Shown here: positions 1-9,590 of the stretch, piece after piece
Position numbering within the stretch: position 1 is the stretch's first letter
Layout: each line of letters starts with the position of its first letter
Source of the DNA: JBBATK01 sp044228685
Lineage (GTDB): Bacteria > Bacteroidota > Ignavibacteria > Kapaibacteriales > NICIL-2
Reading direction: 5' to 3'
DNA length: 64,000 nt
Assembly: GCA_044228685.1 (NCBI GenBank)
Contig: JBGAUL010000023.1
Coordinates: forward strand, 1 to 64,000
Position numbers and translations under genes: made by a program
Notes under the pieces: generated by a model
Database searches by the model: none
Told to the model about the DNA's origin: nothing
The model's input: the letters and a program-made list of their open reading frames with translations, nothing else

Positions 1-93
1 AAAAACTCTATTTGATCCATGCCCTAATCTAGGCAACAGACTGAAAGGTGAGTCTTTCCACACGATTTGAGGAAGAGGCAACTTACCAATACA

Positions 94-2409
94 TCACTCG
101 ATCAAAAAATAAGAGATCATTTGCCCTTTACCTTTGACAGTTATTTCGCCACGCTCTTCAAGTTTAAATCGGTCAGCTCGATTCATTAAGTGATGAGCAA
201 AGTCGGAACTACAATGAATGCGACCTGGTTCCCCACTCGATTCCATTCTAGCAGCAACATTAACAGCATCGGAATAGACGTCATAAATGAATCGCTCCTC
301 CCCAACGACTCCTCCAAATGCTGCTCCGCAATGCAAACCTATGCGAAGTTGAAAACGAGAACCACTTGGGAGTGTGTTTTGTATCTCTTCTGGAAGAGCC
401 AAGTCTTTCATCATCTCAATTGCGGCAGACGCTAACCGCTCGGCGTGGTCCACACATTCTACCGGCGCACCGGCTACTGCCAAGTACCCATCACCTATAG
501 TCTTGATTTTCTCGCAAGAGTGTTTTGAAATTATCCGATCAAATTCAGCAAACACGTAATTGAGAAACGCCAATACAGCTTTGGCATGCATTCGAGAGGC
601 GATTGGTGTAAATCCAACGATATCTGCGAATAAAATTGAAATTTGCGGAAAGTAATCAGCTACTTTCTCGCCATTCATAAGTCGTGTAGCAATAGCTTCA
701 GGTAACACACGATTGAGCAACTGCTGTTGGCTTGCAATGCGCGCCGAATCAGCTGCTCGCTCTTCCGCTAGTCGTTGTTCTTGTTCTATGAGCTTGCGCC
801 TGTGTTCAAATTGCTCCGTACGCTTCTTTGACTCCACTCCTTGGATGAGCTGATGCAACTCATGGTATTTTCGGAAATTTTCATCGGCTTCCTGCCAACA
901 ATTTTGTTGTCGGAATATGTCGGCGAGCAGAAAGTAGCACTGCGATGAGTTTACTTTGAAATCTCCTTCAAGACTCATTTCAAGAGAAGTCCGCAGATAC
1001 CGTTCTGCCTCTTTGAGGTCTTGCCTTTGAAATTCTTTTTCGGCATAAACACGAGCTAATAGACATAAATCGATAGCAATATCCCTTTTCGTGTCAAGCT
1101 CTGTGTGAATGACAAGAGCCTTGTTTACATATTCAAGTGATTTGTCGTATTGTCGAGTTTGGGCAAACAATCTTCCTTGATTGGCAAGAACCCGTGCTAA
1201 CTGTGTCCTCATTCCTAACTCAGTGAAAATCACACTACTCTGTTCATTGGAGTGAAATGCTCTTTCGTATTCGCCTCTTCGTTCATAAATAGTGGCGAGA
1301 TCAGCTGAAAAAGTAGCTATACCAGGCTTTAGATTCAGTTTTGCGAACTGTTCTAACGCTCGGAGGATGTACTGTTCGGCTTTGTCAAGGTCTCCCGTTT
1401 CTAAATACACTTCACCGATGTTGCCTAAGTCTATTGCCACATCATCCATCCGACCTATACTCTCAAAGAGCTTTTGAGCTTCTTCCATATACTCAAGAGC
1501 TTTTCCGTATTCTGCAACGTCGGCATACAAACGACCTAAATTTCCTGCGACACACGCAAGAGAGTCAAGTTTTCCGCTTTTTCTGTGTGCTTTCAAAGAG
1601 TTCTGGAGATGATAAAATGCTTGGGCGTAATCTCCAGTTTTCTGGTATGTAAGACCTAAGTTTCCCTCGCTAATTGCAGCGTCAACAAAACGTCCAATTT
1701 CCCTCTGCTCATTCATCGACCTCGTCAAGTATTGAATAGCCTCCTCATGACGAGACATATTCTCGAAAAGCGTCCCTATGTTTCCTATCACGCGCGCAAT
1801 GTCATATCTCTCATCTAGTTCTTCATACAACTGCAAGGCATGGCGATAGCTTTCAAGCGCTTGTTCGTAATCAGCCATTGCTTTCTGTATCATTCCTTTG
1901 TTACTTAAAACAACTGCAAGACAGCGCTTGTCTTGCAGTTGCTGACTGAGTTGGAGACCTTCTTCAGAAAACTGCAGTGCAATACTATATTGATTTAAAG
2001 CTAGATACACCTTTGCCAAATTGATTACCACATAAAGTACTTGCTCAACATCTTGCTTTTGTCTAAACCATTCCAAAGACTGAAGAAGCAACTTTTCAGA
2101 TTCTCTGTATTTTCCGGCTCTCTCCAAGATTGAACCAAGTACTGCACTTGCTTTCATCGCAAGCGAACGCTCATCTCGGCGAATAGCGAAATTATACGCC
2201 ACTTGACCTTCATAAATTGCTTGATGTAAGTTGCCCGTATTTCGACTCTGGTTTGCCTGCTTAAGAAAATGAGACACCGCTTGGTCGACTCCCGCACCTT
2301 GCCAATCGGCATAAATAGCGTTGAACTTTGCTTCAAAGTCCTCACTTTCAAAAGAGTTCTCGTTTCTTCTTTGTTCCGAAGGTAGAGTTGAATAGTTATT
2401 GTCAGACAT
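94..2409 (-). CDS. TPR-repeat class III adenylate cyclase (1 of 6)
   Basis: Predicted cytoplasmic enzyme making cAMP from ATP, 771 aa. Residues about 60-500 are tandem TPR units of roughly 40 aa (pattern G-x-Y-x-x-A-L-x-Y), a protein-binding scaffold. A charged, probably coiled-coil helix (about 510-560) links to the cyclase domain (about 580-771). Metal-binding D596 (FADIVGF) and D640 (KTIGDGY) are present, with adenine-selecting K636 and D710 (YDVYSDAVN) and transition-state N717 and R721. Guanylate cyclases have Glu/Cys at the two selecting positions, so ATP is the likely substrate. No signal peptide or membrane segment is seen. The ATG start has no clear Shine-Dalgarno. The cyclase domain most resembles the one at 14620-16620. 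The input sensed by the TPRs is unknown. Confidence 0.93.
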   Translation of the reverse strand: MSDNNYSTLPSEQRRNENSFESEDFEAKFNAIYADWQGAGVDQAVSHFLKQANQSRNTGNLHQAIYEGQVAYNFAIRRDERSLAMKASAVLGSILERAGKYRESEKLLLQSLEWFRQKQDVEQVLYVVINLAKVYLALNQYSIALQFSEEGLQLSQQLQDKRCLAVVLSNKGMIQKAMADYEQALESYRHALQLYEELDERYDIARVIGNIGTLFENMSRHEEAIQYLTRSMNEQREIGRFVDAAISEGNLGLTYQKTGDYAQAFYHLQNSLKAHRKSGKLDSLACVAGNLGRLYADVAEYGKALEYMEEAQKLFESIGRMDDVAIDLGNIGEVYLETGDLDKAEQYILRALEQFAKLNLKPGIATFSADLATIYERRGEYERAFHSNEQSSVIFTELGMRTQLARVLANQGRLFAQTRQYDKSLEYVNKALVIHTELDTKRDIAIDLCLLARVYAEKEFQRQDLKEAERYLRTSLEMSLEGDFKVNSSQCYFLLADIFRQQNCWQEADENFRKYHELHQLIQGVESKKRTEQFEHRRKLIEQEQRLAEERAADSARIASQQQLLNRVLPEAIATRLMNGEKVADYFPQISILFADIVGFTPIASRMHAKAVLAFLNYVFAEFDRIISKHSCEKIKTIGDGYLAVAGAPVECVDHAERLASAAIEMMKDLALPEEIQNTLPSGSRFQLRIGLHCGAAFGGVVGEERFIYDVYSDAVNVAARMESSGEPGRIHCSSDFAHHLMNRADRFKLEERGEITVKGKGQMISYFLIE

Positions 2410-2893
2410 ATTGGTTGGCTAACATTTAGTGCGAATCTGTTAATCTCACTACAACAAGTTAAGTGCGTTGGCAAGACTGTGCTCGAGGAGAATTGCAGAG
2501 CATTACAAACGTAGCATTCTGCGCGAAATCTGAATGCCCAGATGCGACAACGCACACACTCGACGATTCGATATACGACAGAAATTGATTCATCTATGTG
2601 ACTGCATCACTATAGTCAGGCAGTACAAAAACTTACTAAACACTAATGCAAAGAAATTGTTCATTGCGAGACAGCTCAGTCTGGAATGTCGCGGTCCTAA
2701 AACACGCTTGATAAATTTTCTACTCATATCGTCCACGCAATACAGCACATACTTTCAGAGGCTCAACTAAGCAATGGATTCTTTCTAAGGACTGCATTGG
2801 TTGTACTTATACAGCGTAAGCGATTCACACAAGGTGTTAAGATGCGGTTTGGTTTGTGACAGCACAGCGCTCCATAACCCCCACACCCCCTTC
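2410..2893. other. Intergenic, no gene recognised
   Basis: This gap separates the first cyclase from the next minus-strand gene. Short reading frames occur but show no family resemblance or start signal. The left edge of the C-rich tract at 2879-2960 begins here. Confidence 0.5.
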
Positions 2894-3766
2894 TCACCTC
2901 CACTCCCTCCCCACCACCTCCAAATCCCCAACCCTCGACAACAGAACCCTTTCCCTCTTCTTCAACTTTAACTTCCGCACCGATGCAACATTCACAACCT
3001 CATCAGAATTCAACAACAGATTAGACACCCACTTCTGCCCCTTGACTTTCTTTTGCGATTGAACTCTTGAAGTCTTATCTCTCTGTAACGTGTCAGACTT
3101 CCGCTCATCTCCCTCACTATCCTTAAAGGTTGTCTTGACTGATGTTCCACGTAGGAAATCTACTTGAAGGGTGCTTATTAGATCAGGACCTCGCCTCGTG
3201 ACCCTGTGGAACTCAATGAGTTCCATATCAGCGGAGCGATATCGAAAAATGTAGCACCAGGATCCGTATCGACCGTGCTGATAACAAAAACGTGCTGTGT
3301 TGTTTACAATGGATATCTCCAAGTCCGGAGCGTAATAGGCTCCGCCATCTTCCTGCTCGGATGCAAAGCAGCTGCGGTTGCAGACGAATGTGGTGTATGA
3401 ATTGGAGGTTTTAAGAAGTACCACAACGCCGCGACGGTTTTGATCGACTGTGCGTCCGTCTTTGTCAACAATTCGCTTGCTCGCTTGGGTGTCTTTGATA
3501 ACAAGAATACAATCCGGGAGCCCATCATTGTTGAGATCGCCAAAAACACTGTCCTGAAGTACAAAGCCGGTAGGCACAAAGTCCGCTAATCGGAAATTCG
3601 ATGGCGCGCTGGAAAGCAATGTGTCCTTTGGTGAGTTGCTGCGCATCGCTCGACGCTCCAGACTATCGCGACCCTTGTTAATAACACTTGAAGGCTGAAG
3701 CGCATGGAGCGAGTATACTGTCGTAAACAGCAGCAGAAGTAAAATCACACGACATGTTGTATTCAT
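2894..3766 (-). CDS. Exported hypothetical protein, FG-GAP-like
   Basis: 290 aa. An N-terminal signal peptide (LLLLLFTTVYSLHA, about residues 8-22) predicts export. The segment FGDLNNDGLPDCILVIKD has the DxNxDGxxD calcium-loop pattern of FG-GAP/VCBS repeats, followed by a Cys-containing beta-rich region. The final 80 residues are Lys/Arg-rich and low in complexity, and the gene end lies in a G-rich purine tract on the coding strand. No enzyme motif and no convincing T9SS sorting domain is seen. The start is an ATG directly before a typical signal sequence. Function is unknown. Confidence 0.7.
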   Translation of the reverse strand: MNTTCRVILLLLLFTTVYSLHALQPSSVINKGRDSLERRAMRSNSPKDTLLSSAPSNFRLADFVPTGFVLQDSVFGDLNNDGLPDCILVIKDTQASKRIVDKDGRTVDQNRRGVVVLLKTSNSYTTFVCNRSCFASEQEDGGAYYAPDLEISIVNNTARFCYQHGRYGSWCYIFRYRSADMELIEFHRVTRRGPDLISTLQVDFLRGTSVKTTFKDSEGDERKSDTLQRDKTSRVQSQKKVKGQKWVSNLLLNSDEVVNVASVRKLKLKKRERVLLSRVGDLEVVGREWR

Positions 3767-4457
3767 AGAAATTCGTTGTGCTGCACTGTTTTACTGATTG
3801 CAGTGTCAGGAAGCGATGTTCTTAAATTACTCATTGCGACCTCTGCCGCATTAGAAATGCAAATCATTAGAATAGGCGCAATCAGTTTAAGGCATTACGA
3901 TACTAACAATGCTTGGAGAACACTTCTGCCGCAGATCCTACGCAACATCAACACTGCATTGTCGCATATCAAGAACTCTAGAGTTCTGAGAAACTAGTCT
4001 GCCTTCGTAGAGCCTGTCGGATTTTTACTCAAACGCTTAAACTCTTCCTTGAAACGGCCGCCGAAGCGTGACGTAGTGTACATCATTCGCCGCTAGACAA
4101 TATCAAGTGCTGAATCTACATGTAGCACATATGTCTTGCGCGCTGCGCCAATGATCTCGTCTTTGTCATGCTACTCTAGACACCCTGTAGTGCTTTGTCG
4201 ATTTCAGTTTGACTATCATCATCTTTCCAGTATTGCGATCGCCGCTCATTTATTGCGCGTAGATCGACCATAGCATTGCGCTAACAAATGACTATTGACG
4301 ACATTTCAACTTTACAACTACACCTCCGGACTAGACAGTCGAAGCTCACACTCTTCAGTTTGCTTCATGTAGACAACATGCTCTCTCGGATCATGTGGAG
4401 CGCAACCACGTTCCGACAAGATTCATTTGCATGCAAGTGTAGTATGCTAATCAGCTT
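3767..4457. other. Long intergenic gap, nothing recognised
   Basis: About 690 bases between two minus-strand genes. A 73-codon plus-strand frame at 3776-3997 lacks a Shine-Dalgarno and any recognisable protein pattern. No tRNA, terminator or repeat is evident. Confidence 0.5.
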
Positions 4458-5534
4458 CTAGTCCCTTGAAACTTTCAATGAAGCTATAGCTCGCTCATAC
4501 ATCGGTTGAAATGCATTAAACTCATCTGATGGTGCTTCAAATGTGAAGCTTAGTATCGAGTCGTTAAAGGATGTTGTGAGCTCGATTTCTGTAATTCGAT
4601 ATGAGTCGGACTTCAACTGAAGTTCTCGAGTGATCTTCATGAACGGTAGTCCGTCTATCGTCACTTGCGACTGCGAAAGCTGCTTGTGATAAAAGTAGTT
4701 GTCGAATCCTAAAAGCCCAGCTCCACCTTTTTCACTCACAGCATTCCAGAAGCCAGTAATGAAGTAGGCATCCTTTCCTTCGAGTTGAGAAAAAGATTTC
4801 GATATCCGGCGAATAAGCCGGGCGGTCATGCCTAGACTAAATAGATCCGTCTCCTTCTCCACCTTCTCTGCGGATACAAAAAAGTTCAGGGTCTTGTTGT
4901 CATCGTTAACCTTGCTGTACCAGCTACCTGGCAACTCACAATGCAGGATGCTTTTAGGGTCGCTAAAGGTTTTGGTCTTGGATGCCGGATTGCGATCGCC
5001 CAGCATCTGCAGCATTAAGTCAACTTTTGCCCCGAGCTGTTCGTTGAGCGACATAGCCTTACAATGCAACCCGTCTGCATAAGCATTCTTATACTGACCC
5101 AATGAAATATATCCGATCATCCGATTGACAAAAACCTGAGGTATTGTGGAATCAAGCTCGATGTACTTTGTATAATTATCAACCGATGCTTGATACTTCG
5201 CCTGTTGCACATAGATCATTCCGAGATTGAAATAACTACGGGCATAGCGCGAGTCCGCTTTGACCGTCCGCTCAAACAACAGCGCGGCAGAATCTAAATC
5301 ATTCCGCATGAGATAACACACACCTGAGTTGTACAGAGCGGTAGAATTCGTGGGCTCTGCGTTAAGAACTGACCTGTATAGTTCCAGAGCTTTAGAATAC
5401 TCTTTGTCGTTCATTGCTTTTAGCGCCAATGCACTAGCATCATCCGCTGAATAACACTGCTGTGAGCTAAATGCCATGAGAAGAGTTGCAAATGTTGCTG
5501 TCAGATAAACGCGAGGAGAGGTCACAGCTTTCAT
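4458..5534 (-). CDS. Exported TPR protein with PsbP/DcrB-like C-terminus
   Basis: 358 aa. The signal peptide is about residues 1-29 (ending SSQQCYSA). Four canonical TPR motifs follow at about 33-165 (ALELYRSVLNAEPTNSTALY, then ARSYFNLGMIYVQQAKY). The C-terminal half (about 195-355) runs from ELPGSWYSKVNDD to a final AIASLKV helix, a layout resembling the PsbP/DcrB/Mog1-like fold; this is a pattern impression only. Probably periplasmic, acting as an adaptor. The neighbours give no functional clue. ATG start, no clear Shine-Dalgarno. Confidence 0.75.
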   Translation of the reverse strand: MKAVTSPRVYLTATFATLLMAFSSQQCYSADDASALALKAMNDKEYSKALELYRSVLNAEPTNSTALYNSGVCYLMRNDLDSAALLFERTVKADSRYARSYFNLGMIYVQQAKYQASVDNYTKYIELDSTIPQVFVNRMIGYISLGQYKNAYADGLHCKAMSLNEQLGAKVDLMLQMLGDRNPASKTKTFSDPKSILHCELPGSWYSKVNDDNKTLNFFVSAEKVEKETDLFSLGMTARLIRRISKSFSQLEGKDAYFITGFWNAVSEKGGAGLLGFDNYFYHKQLSQSQVTIDGLPFMKITRELQLKSDSYRITEIELTTSFNDSILSFTFEAPSDEFNAFQPMYERAIASLKVSRD

Positions 5535-5761
5535 ATAATAAGTTCTTGTAGGTGGATGCTGGAATTTAGCTAAATGTTTGCATGCGGAAAGCTAACCACA
5601 ACGCTAAGTCCAGACTACGGAACAAGAATTTGCTACTTTGATTATTGCGCATAGTAATCGGGATTTGCAGAAAGACATTATTTTAATCACGCTGACGATA
5701 TGAGTACAGTCGCTTCGACTCTACTCTGTCAAGTCTAGACGCACTTTAGACAGATGACCGA

Positions 5762-6937
5762 ATGGCAACCAAATACCTCAAAATCCCTGTAAACTTCATA
5801 CCTCAGCTGACCGCTCAGCTCCGCCGTCACTGCTCCGCGCTCTTCTCAAACAAACACCTTCTATTAGTTGTGGCAGTACTTATACTCACGACGAAGACTT
5901 ATGCCGATTCTAACATTCGATTTATAGACATAGTTCAAGTTCATGATGAAATCTGGGCACTAGACGAGTCGGGTAGTATCACGCGTTTTCTTGTTGCAAG
6001 CGGCGAGCGGCTGCCACCATTGCCTTCGCAGCCTCATGACGTCAAGTGCATCACAACTGACAAACGCGGCAATCCGGTCGTGGCTAATGCGCAGCAGCAA
6101 ATATTGCGATTGAATAGCTCGAATCAACAATGGGAGACCATCGGACATTACACTGGGTCTCTATTTGCTATCGTAGTAAATAGTGAGGACCTTTGCTTTG
6201 CGCTAAGCTCGAAGGGCATTCAGAACACCAGGACAGGCAAATTCTACTTCAAGTCCTCGGTATCACTTGTTTGGTTTGGCGGTCCACACGAATTGCCGAA
6301 GCCTTGTTGTGTTTACCTCGATAAGAAGGACATTATGTGGGCGGGCTTTGATTTTGGGGAGTTTGGTGGTGATCTTTTGGCTTTCGAGACCCGTAAACAG
6401 TCATATATAGATTTCGACAAAATCAAGACTCCTTACAAGCAAGGCTTCTATAGATTTCACTCCACTCCAATACGTTCTTTTTACGAGGACTCTTCGTCGC
6501 TTCATGTAGTTCAAAGTATGCGGCATTTAAATCTGGTAGAAACAATTATCACTCAAATCAGAAACAAAACAGCAAAGGTAGTTTTACATGTAGAAAACTC
6601 ACCGAAATTTAGCGATCGAGAACCGCACTGGTCTAAAGCGACCATCTGCGCCGGGACTGCAGCGTTCAATGAGGAGAATAACTCTGTTTATCTCTATACG
6701 CAACATGGGATTGTTCGCGCCAACACCTCTAAAGATCTATCGAAGCCTGACTCGTGGAAAAATGTTGTAAACACAAGACTGCCTTTCTCTGAAGGCAAGG
6801 AGAATCATGTTGGGCGGATGCAAAATGGAGCTAAACTCATCGTCGTAAATGAGCATCGATTCGTCCTGCTTGTGCGCGAAAAAGGTATCGGTTTTTTTGG
6901 CGATAGCAGCGTAGCGTTCTATTCGACTCTACACTAA
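5762..6937 (+). CDS. Exported beta-propeller-like hypothetical protein
   Basis: 391 aa. A hydrophobic segment at about 33-49 (LLLVVAVLILTTKTYA) follows a basic N-terminus, so it is a long signal peptide or membrane anchor. The rest is beta-rich with irregular repeats (EIWALDESGSITRF, DIMWAGFDFGEFGGDLLAF) like the sensor propellers of hybrid two-component systems. No kinase, output domain or T9SS sorting domain is attached. It is transcribed away from the TPR gene at 4458-5534 and converges with the gene ending at 7052. Ligand and function are unknown. Confidence 0.7.
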   Translation: MATKYLKIPVNFIPQLTAQLRRHCSALFSNKHLLLVVAVLILTTKTYADSNIRFIDIVQVHDEIWALDESGSITRFLVASGERLPPLPSQPHDVKCITTDKRGNPVVANAQQQILRLNSSNQQWETIGHYTGSLFAIVVNSEDLCFALSSKGIQNTRTGKFYFKSSVSLVWFGGPHELPKPCCVYLDKKDIMWAGFDFGEFGGDLLAFETRKQSYIDFDKIKTPYKQGFYRFHSTPIRSFYEDSSSLHVVQSMRHLNLVETIITQIRNKTAKVVLHVENSPKFSDREPHWSKATICAGTAAFNEENNSVYLYTQHGIVRANTSKDLSKPDSWKNVVNTRLPFSEGKENHVGRMQNGAKLIVVNEHRFVLLVREKGIGFFGDSSVAFYSTLH

Positions 6938-7051
6938 TACTGAAGCAGCAGAGATAGCTTTCAGTTTTGCGGGTCGAACACTTTCAGAGTCGGAGTGTTT
7001 CAAGTTAGATAATGCGCTCAACTGCAGTACTTCTTACAGCTTCCACCTTCA

Positions 7052-8179
7052 CTAGTCCCCATTCCAAACTACCCTCGTCCACCCCTCAGAACTGCAAACA
7101 ACAAAAACACTCGCAAGAGATAGATCAAACGCAAAACTCACAGGTCCAACACTTGCAGCGTCGCCGTTCAGTGACAAGCGCTGCACCAGCCGTCCAATCG
7201 TGTCATAGATTTCAACTCTACTCTGCGGATGTTTGGCATAATCACCGCTCAAGTTTATACTTCCGCTCTTGAGCTCAACACGGACACTAACTTCGTTGAC
7301 GACATCCGGAACGGATACGATTGTGCATGCGCTTTTAAGATGAATCAGGAGAGTGTCACCAGCAAAAGCTGCTGATTCAATTTCGGGTATTTCCGCATTA
7401 ACTAACACCTGCTGCCATGTCTGTGCAGTATCTGTGGAAACATAGAACTGGGAGTGGGTCGTTCTAAAATCAGATCTAATGGCGAGCAGTAATCCATCTG
7501 CTCGACTGAGAAGAGACTGAACCTGATACACTCCGACTGGTCCGGTTCTTTGTACTATAGTGGCCAGTGTATCAGCACTGGTAAAAACGGACCCATTCCA
7601 CCACCCGACAATGAGCGAACCGAGCATGTCAAGACGATCTGCCCAAAAATTTCCATTGTTAATCGTCGAATACTGCCAAGTAGAGCCCCTATTAGTACTA
7701 TAGCGCACTCCGTCAGGTGTATCTGTCCATCCGCTAAAAACAATCAACGAATCATGAACAATCAAGGCTTTAATTCCCCATGGCATTTGCGGCGTGCCGA
7801 GTTGCCTGTTACACGACTGAATGCTCCCGTGTGTGCGCGTTCTCATGTAGTCGTCGGATAGCGCACCAAACGCACAGTACACACTTGAATCCTCTATCGT
7901 GACACAACTGATATCCTCATTGTAAACGATCTTCCGGTCATTATCCATCCAGAATTCTCCCCTCAATTGGCACTCATCTTGCCATGTTCTTCCGAAGTCA
8001 TCTGAACGAACACATCGATATTGCCATCCATCGCCTTCTGCCCTCAAGCCATAAACAAAGCGATCATTCGCAACGATCTTTCGTATGCAGCTATCCTGAA
8101 TAATTCGATACGGAGTATCCTGAGCAAAAGAAGTCACACAGGAATAGCACAAGAAGCCGAAGATTATTATTGATTTCAT
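7052..8179 (-). CDS. Secreted BNR/sialidase-like repeat protein, T9SS cargo
   Basis: 375 aa from the ATG at 8179. A longer frame reaches a TTG at 8221, but the ATG sits directly before a clean signal peptide (SIIIFGFLCYSCVTSFAQ). The body contains BNR-type S/T-x-D-x-G-x-T-W repeats (SDDFGRTWQDE, STNRGSTWQYS, STDTAQTWQQV) as in sialidase, Ycf48 and sortilin propellers. The last 70 residues (RVEIYDTIGRLVQRLSL to the end) match a T9SS type A sorting domain, so secretion across the outer membrane is predicted. No catalytic residues can be assigned. Confidence 0.8.
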   Translation of the reverse strand: MKSIIIFGFLCYSCVTSFAQDTPYRIIQDSCIRKIVANDRFVYGLRAEGDGWQYRCVRSDDFGRTWQDECQLRGEFWMDNDRKIVYNEDISCVTIEDSSVYCAFGALSDDYMRTRTHGSIQSCNRQLGTPQMPWGIKALIVHDSLIVFSGWTDTPDGVRYSTNRGSTWQYSTINNGNFWADRLDMLGSLIVGWWNGSVFTSADTLATIVQRTGPVGVYQVQSLLSRADGLLLAIRSDFRTTHSQFYVSTDTAQTWQQVLVNAEIPEIESAAFAGDTLLIHLKSACTIVSVPDVVNEVSVRVELKSGSINLSGDYAKHPQSRVEIYDTIGRLVQRLSLNGDAASVGPVSFAFDLSLASVFVVCSSEGWTRVVWNGD

Positions 8180-8553
8180 CAGCCGCGAATCAAAAGTCAG
8201 TGAGCTGCTCAAACATAGCAAGGACGTGTTTCATATGCCTTAGCAATAACACTGCAGTATTGAATTGAGTGCACGTTCGCAACAAGTAGATGGTAGCACA
8301 TTTGATGCTTAACTCATCATGTACCTGGGTGACTCAACCCGACTCACGGTTAACTACTCTGACTAACATTTAATAACGTCGTTTATCACAATATTTGACC
8401 AGGTTCAATTCGCAGTTCGGCGACTTTTTATACCGTCGCACAGAAAAGCTCACAGAGTAGCAATGACACAAACCACCAGACCGCATCATATCTAGCACGG
8501 GGATACTACCCCTAGCTCCCTCCCTAAAACTACCTGAATACCATCTCGTCACC
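8180..8553. other. Intergenic, C-rich right part
   Basis: No gene recognised. The stretch from about 8500 into the downstream gene is strongly pyrimidine-rich on the plus strand, matching similar tracts at other gene ends in this window. Confidence 0.45.
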
Positions 8554-9450
8554 TCACCCCCTCCTCCTAAACTCCTCAAACCTCCTCTCCAACGCCTCTC
8601 TATCCGGCCAGTTACGCTGATTTTTGGGGAGTATGATACTTTTACCGTTAACCCCTTGCAGACCATGTTTTAACATAGGACCATCCTCTTCCTCCAGTAT
8701 GTCCGCGCGGACGTGAATTTGGTAGTCAGGACTGATGCTGATCAAATATCCATCGAATGCGGAATGGTGAAATGTGCAGAGCGACAGTCCATTGGTCACG
8801 AGGGGTTCGCCGTCAGGGTCACTGTCCGGGATGATGTGCGAGGCTTCGAGAAGCTGCTTGTGTTTGAAGTTGCATAGAGTACAACTCGTGTTGTACGCAG
8901 CGAGAACACGCTCGCGGAATAGATTTTGGTGCAATCTTCGCTTTACAGTTCCTGTCACATAGGCTCGTCGTGCGGCTGCATCCTCGGTAACTGCGCCAGG
9001 TTGAACAGCCTCGGCGGCGTCTGCTACAACTCGGAAACTCAATAGGTCTTTATCATCTCCAACTATATACACTGGCCAGATTGGTTCGTAAAGACCAGGA
9101 GCTAAACCATGCAGATAAATAAGAGGCACGTTTTCACGCATCGCTGTGCGTAGTCCAACATTGTCACTGTGATCTGGGTTCGTACCTCGGTACTTATAAC
9201 TCAAGACATCCGGCTCAATAAAAGTATCGCTATACGGACCGTTCGGCGCGGTCGTGATTGACAACGGCAACCTCATTAGCTTCGGCTTATAAATACCTTG
9301 AGGCGACACTAGCGGTATACGAATGTCACCATAAATGAATCCTTGCTCTAGAAGCCGTCGTGATAGCACGGGACCATTCAACTGAGTTTGTTCCCTCAGC
9401 CATTCGAATGCTCGTAATCTTATTGCAGGATCTAGTTCGTTTTCGAACAT
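8554..9450 (-). CDS. HNH endonuclease, possible type IV restriction enzyme
   Basis: 298 aa from the ATG at 9450. The C-terminal half is an HNH nuclease: C190-x2-C193, SHIIP with H205, N220 and FHHSAFDG with H228/H229, plus a paired-Cys zinc-knuckle layout. The N-terminal half (about 10-140: GDIRIPLVSPQGIYKP, PLSITT, YKYRGTNPDH, PLIYLHG, PVYIVGD) looks like the reader domain found before HNH in McrA-type enzymes, including the phosphorothioate-binding SBD group; this is recalled resemblance. No methylase or dnd gene is nearby, which fits a solitary modification-dependent nuclease. An inverted repeat overlaps the start codon. The gene end is G-rich (EEFRRRG). Confidence 0.8.
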   Translation of the reverse strand: MFENELDPAIRLRAFEWLREQTQLNGPVLSRRLLEQGFIYGDIRIPLVSPQGIYKPKLMRLPLSITTAPNGPYSDTFIEPDVLSYKYRGTNPDHSDNVGLRTAMRENVPLIYLHGLAPGLYEPIWPVYIVGDDKDLLSFRVVADAAEAVQPGAVTEDAAARRAYVTGTVKRRLHQNLFRERVLAAYNTSCTLCNFKHKQLLEASHIIPDSDPDGEPLVTNGLSLCTFHHSAFDGYLISISPDYQIHVRADILEEEDGPMLKHGLQGVNGKSIILPKNQRNWPDREALERRFEEFRRRG

Positions 9451-9469
9451 TGTATAGACCGTATACAAT
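9449..9469. promoter_or_regulatory. Inverted repeat over the HNH gene start
   Basis: Perfect 8-base arms, ATTGTATA and TATACAAT, flank a 5-base spacer. The left arm begins inside the start codon of the HNH gene (9448-9450 on the minus strand). TGTATAC-type dyads are typical of GntR-family operators, and the position would let a bound repressor or an mRNA hairpin block initiation. No regulator gene is adjacent. Confidence 0.5.
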
Positions 9470-9590
9470 TGGAAAATTGAATTTGAGAACCGGACATTTT
9501 ATTTCTGTGGTCTTCTAAATCTAACATTTATGCAAGTCTTACTGAAGTCCCGCTAAAAACATTGACTCGCGGGTCGGCTTGCAAACAACA

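Noticed and set aside
2154..2555. 133-codon minus-strand frame across the start of cyclase 1
   Set aside because: Overlaps the real gene in another frame and has no domain.
3776..3997. 73-codon plus-strand frame in a long gap
   Set aside because: Low-complexity hydrophobic start, no ribosome site, no family pattern.
6978..7000. AACACT/AGTGTT dyad between convergent genes as a terminator
   Set aside because: Stem of only about six pairs with a 10-base loop and no T-run on either strand.
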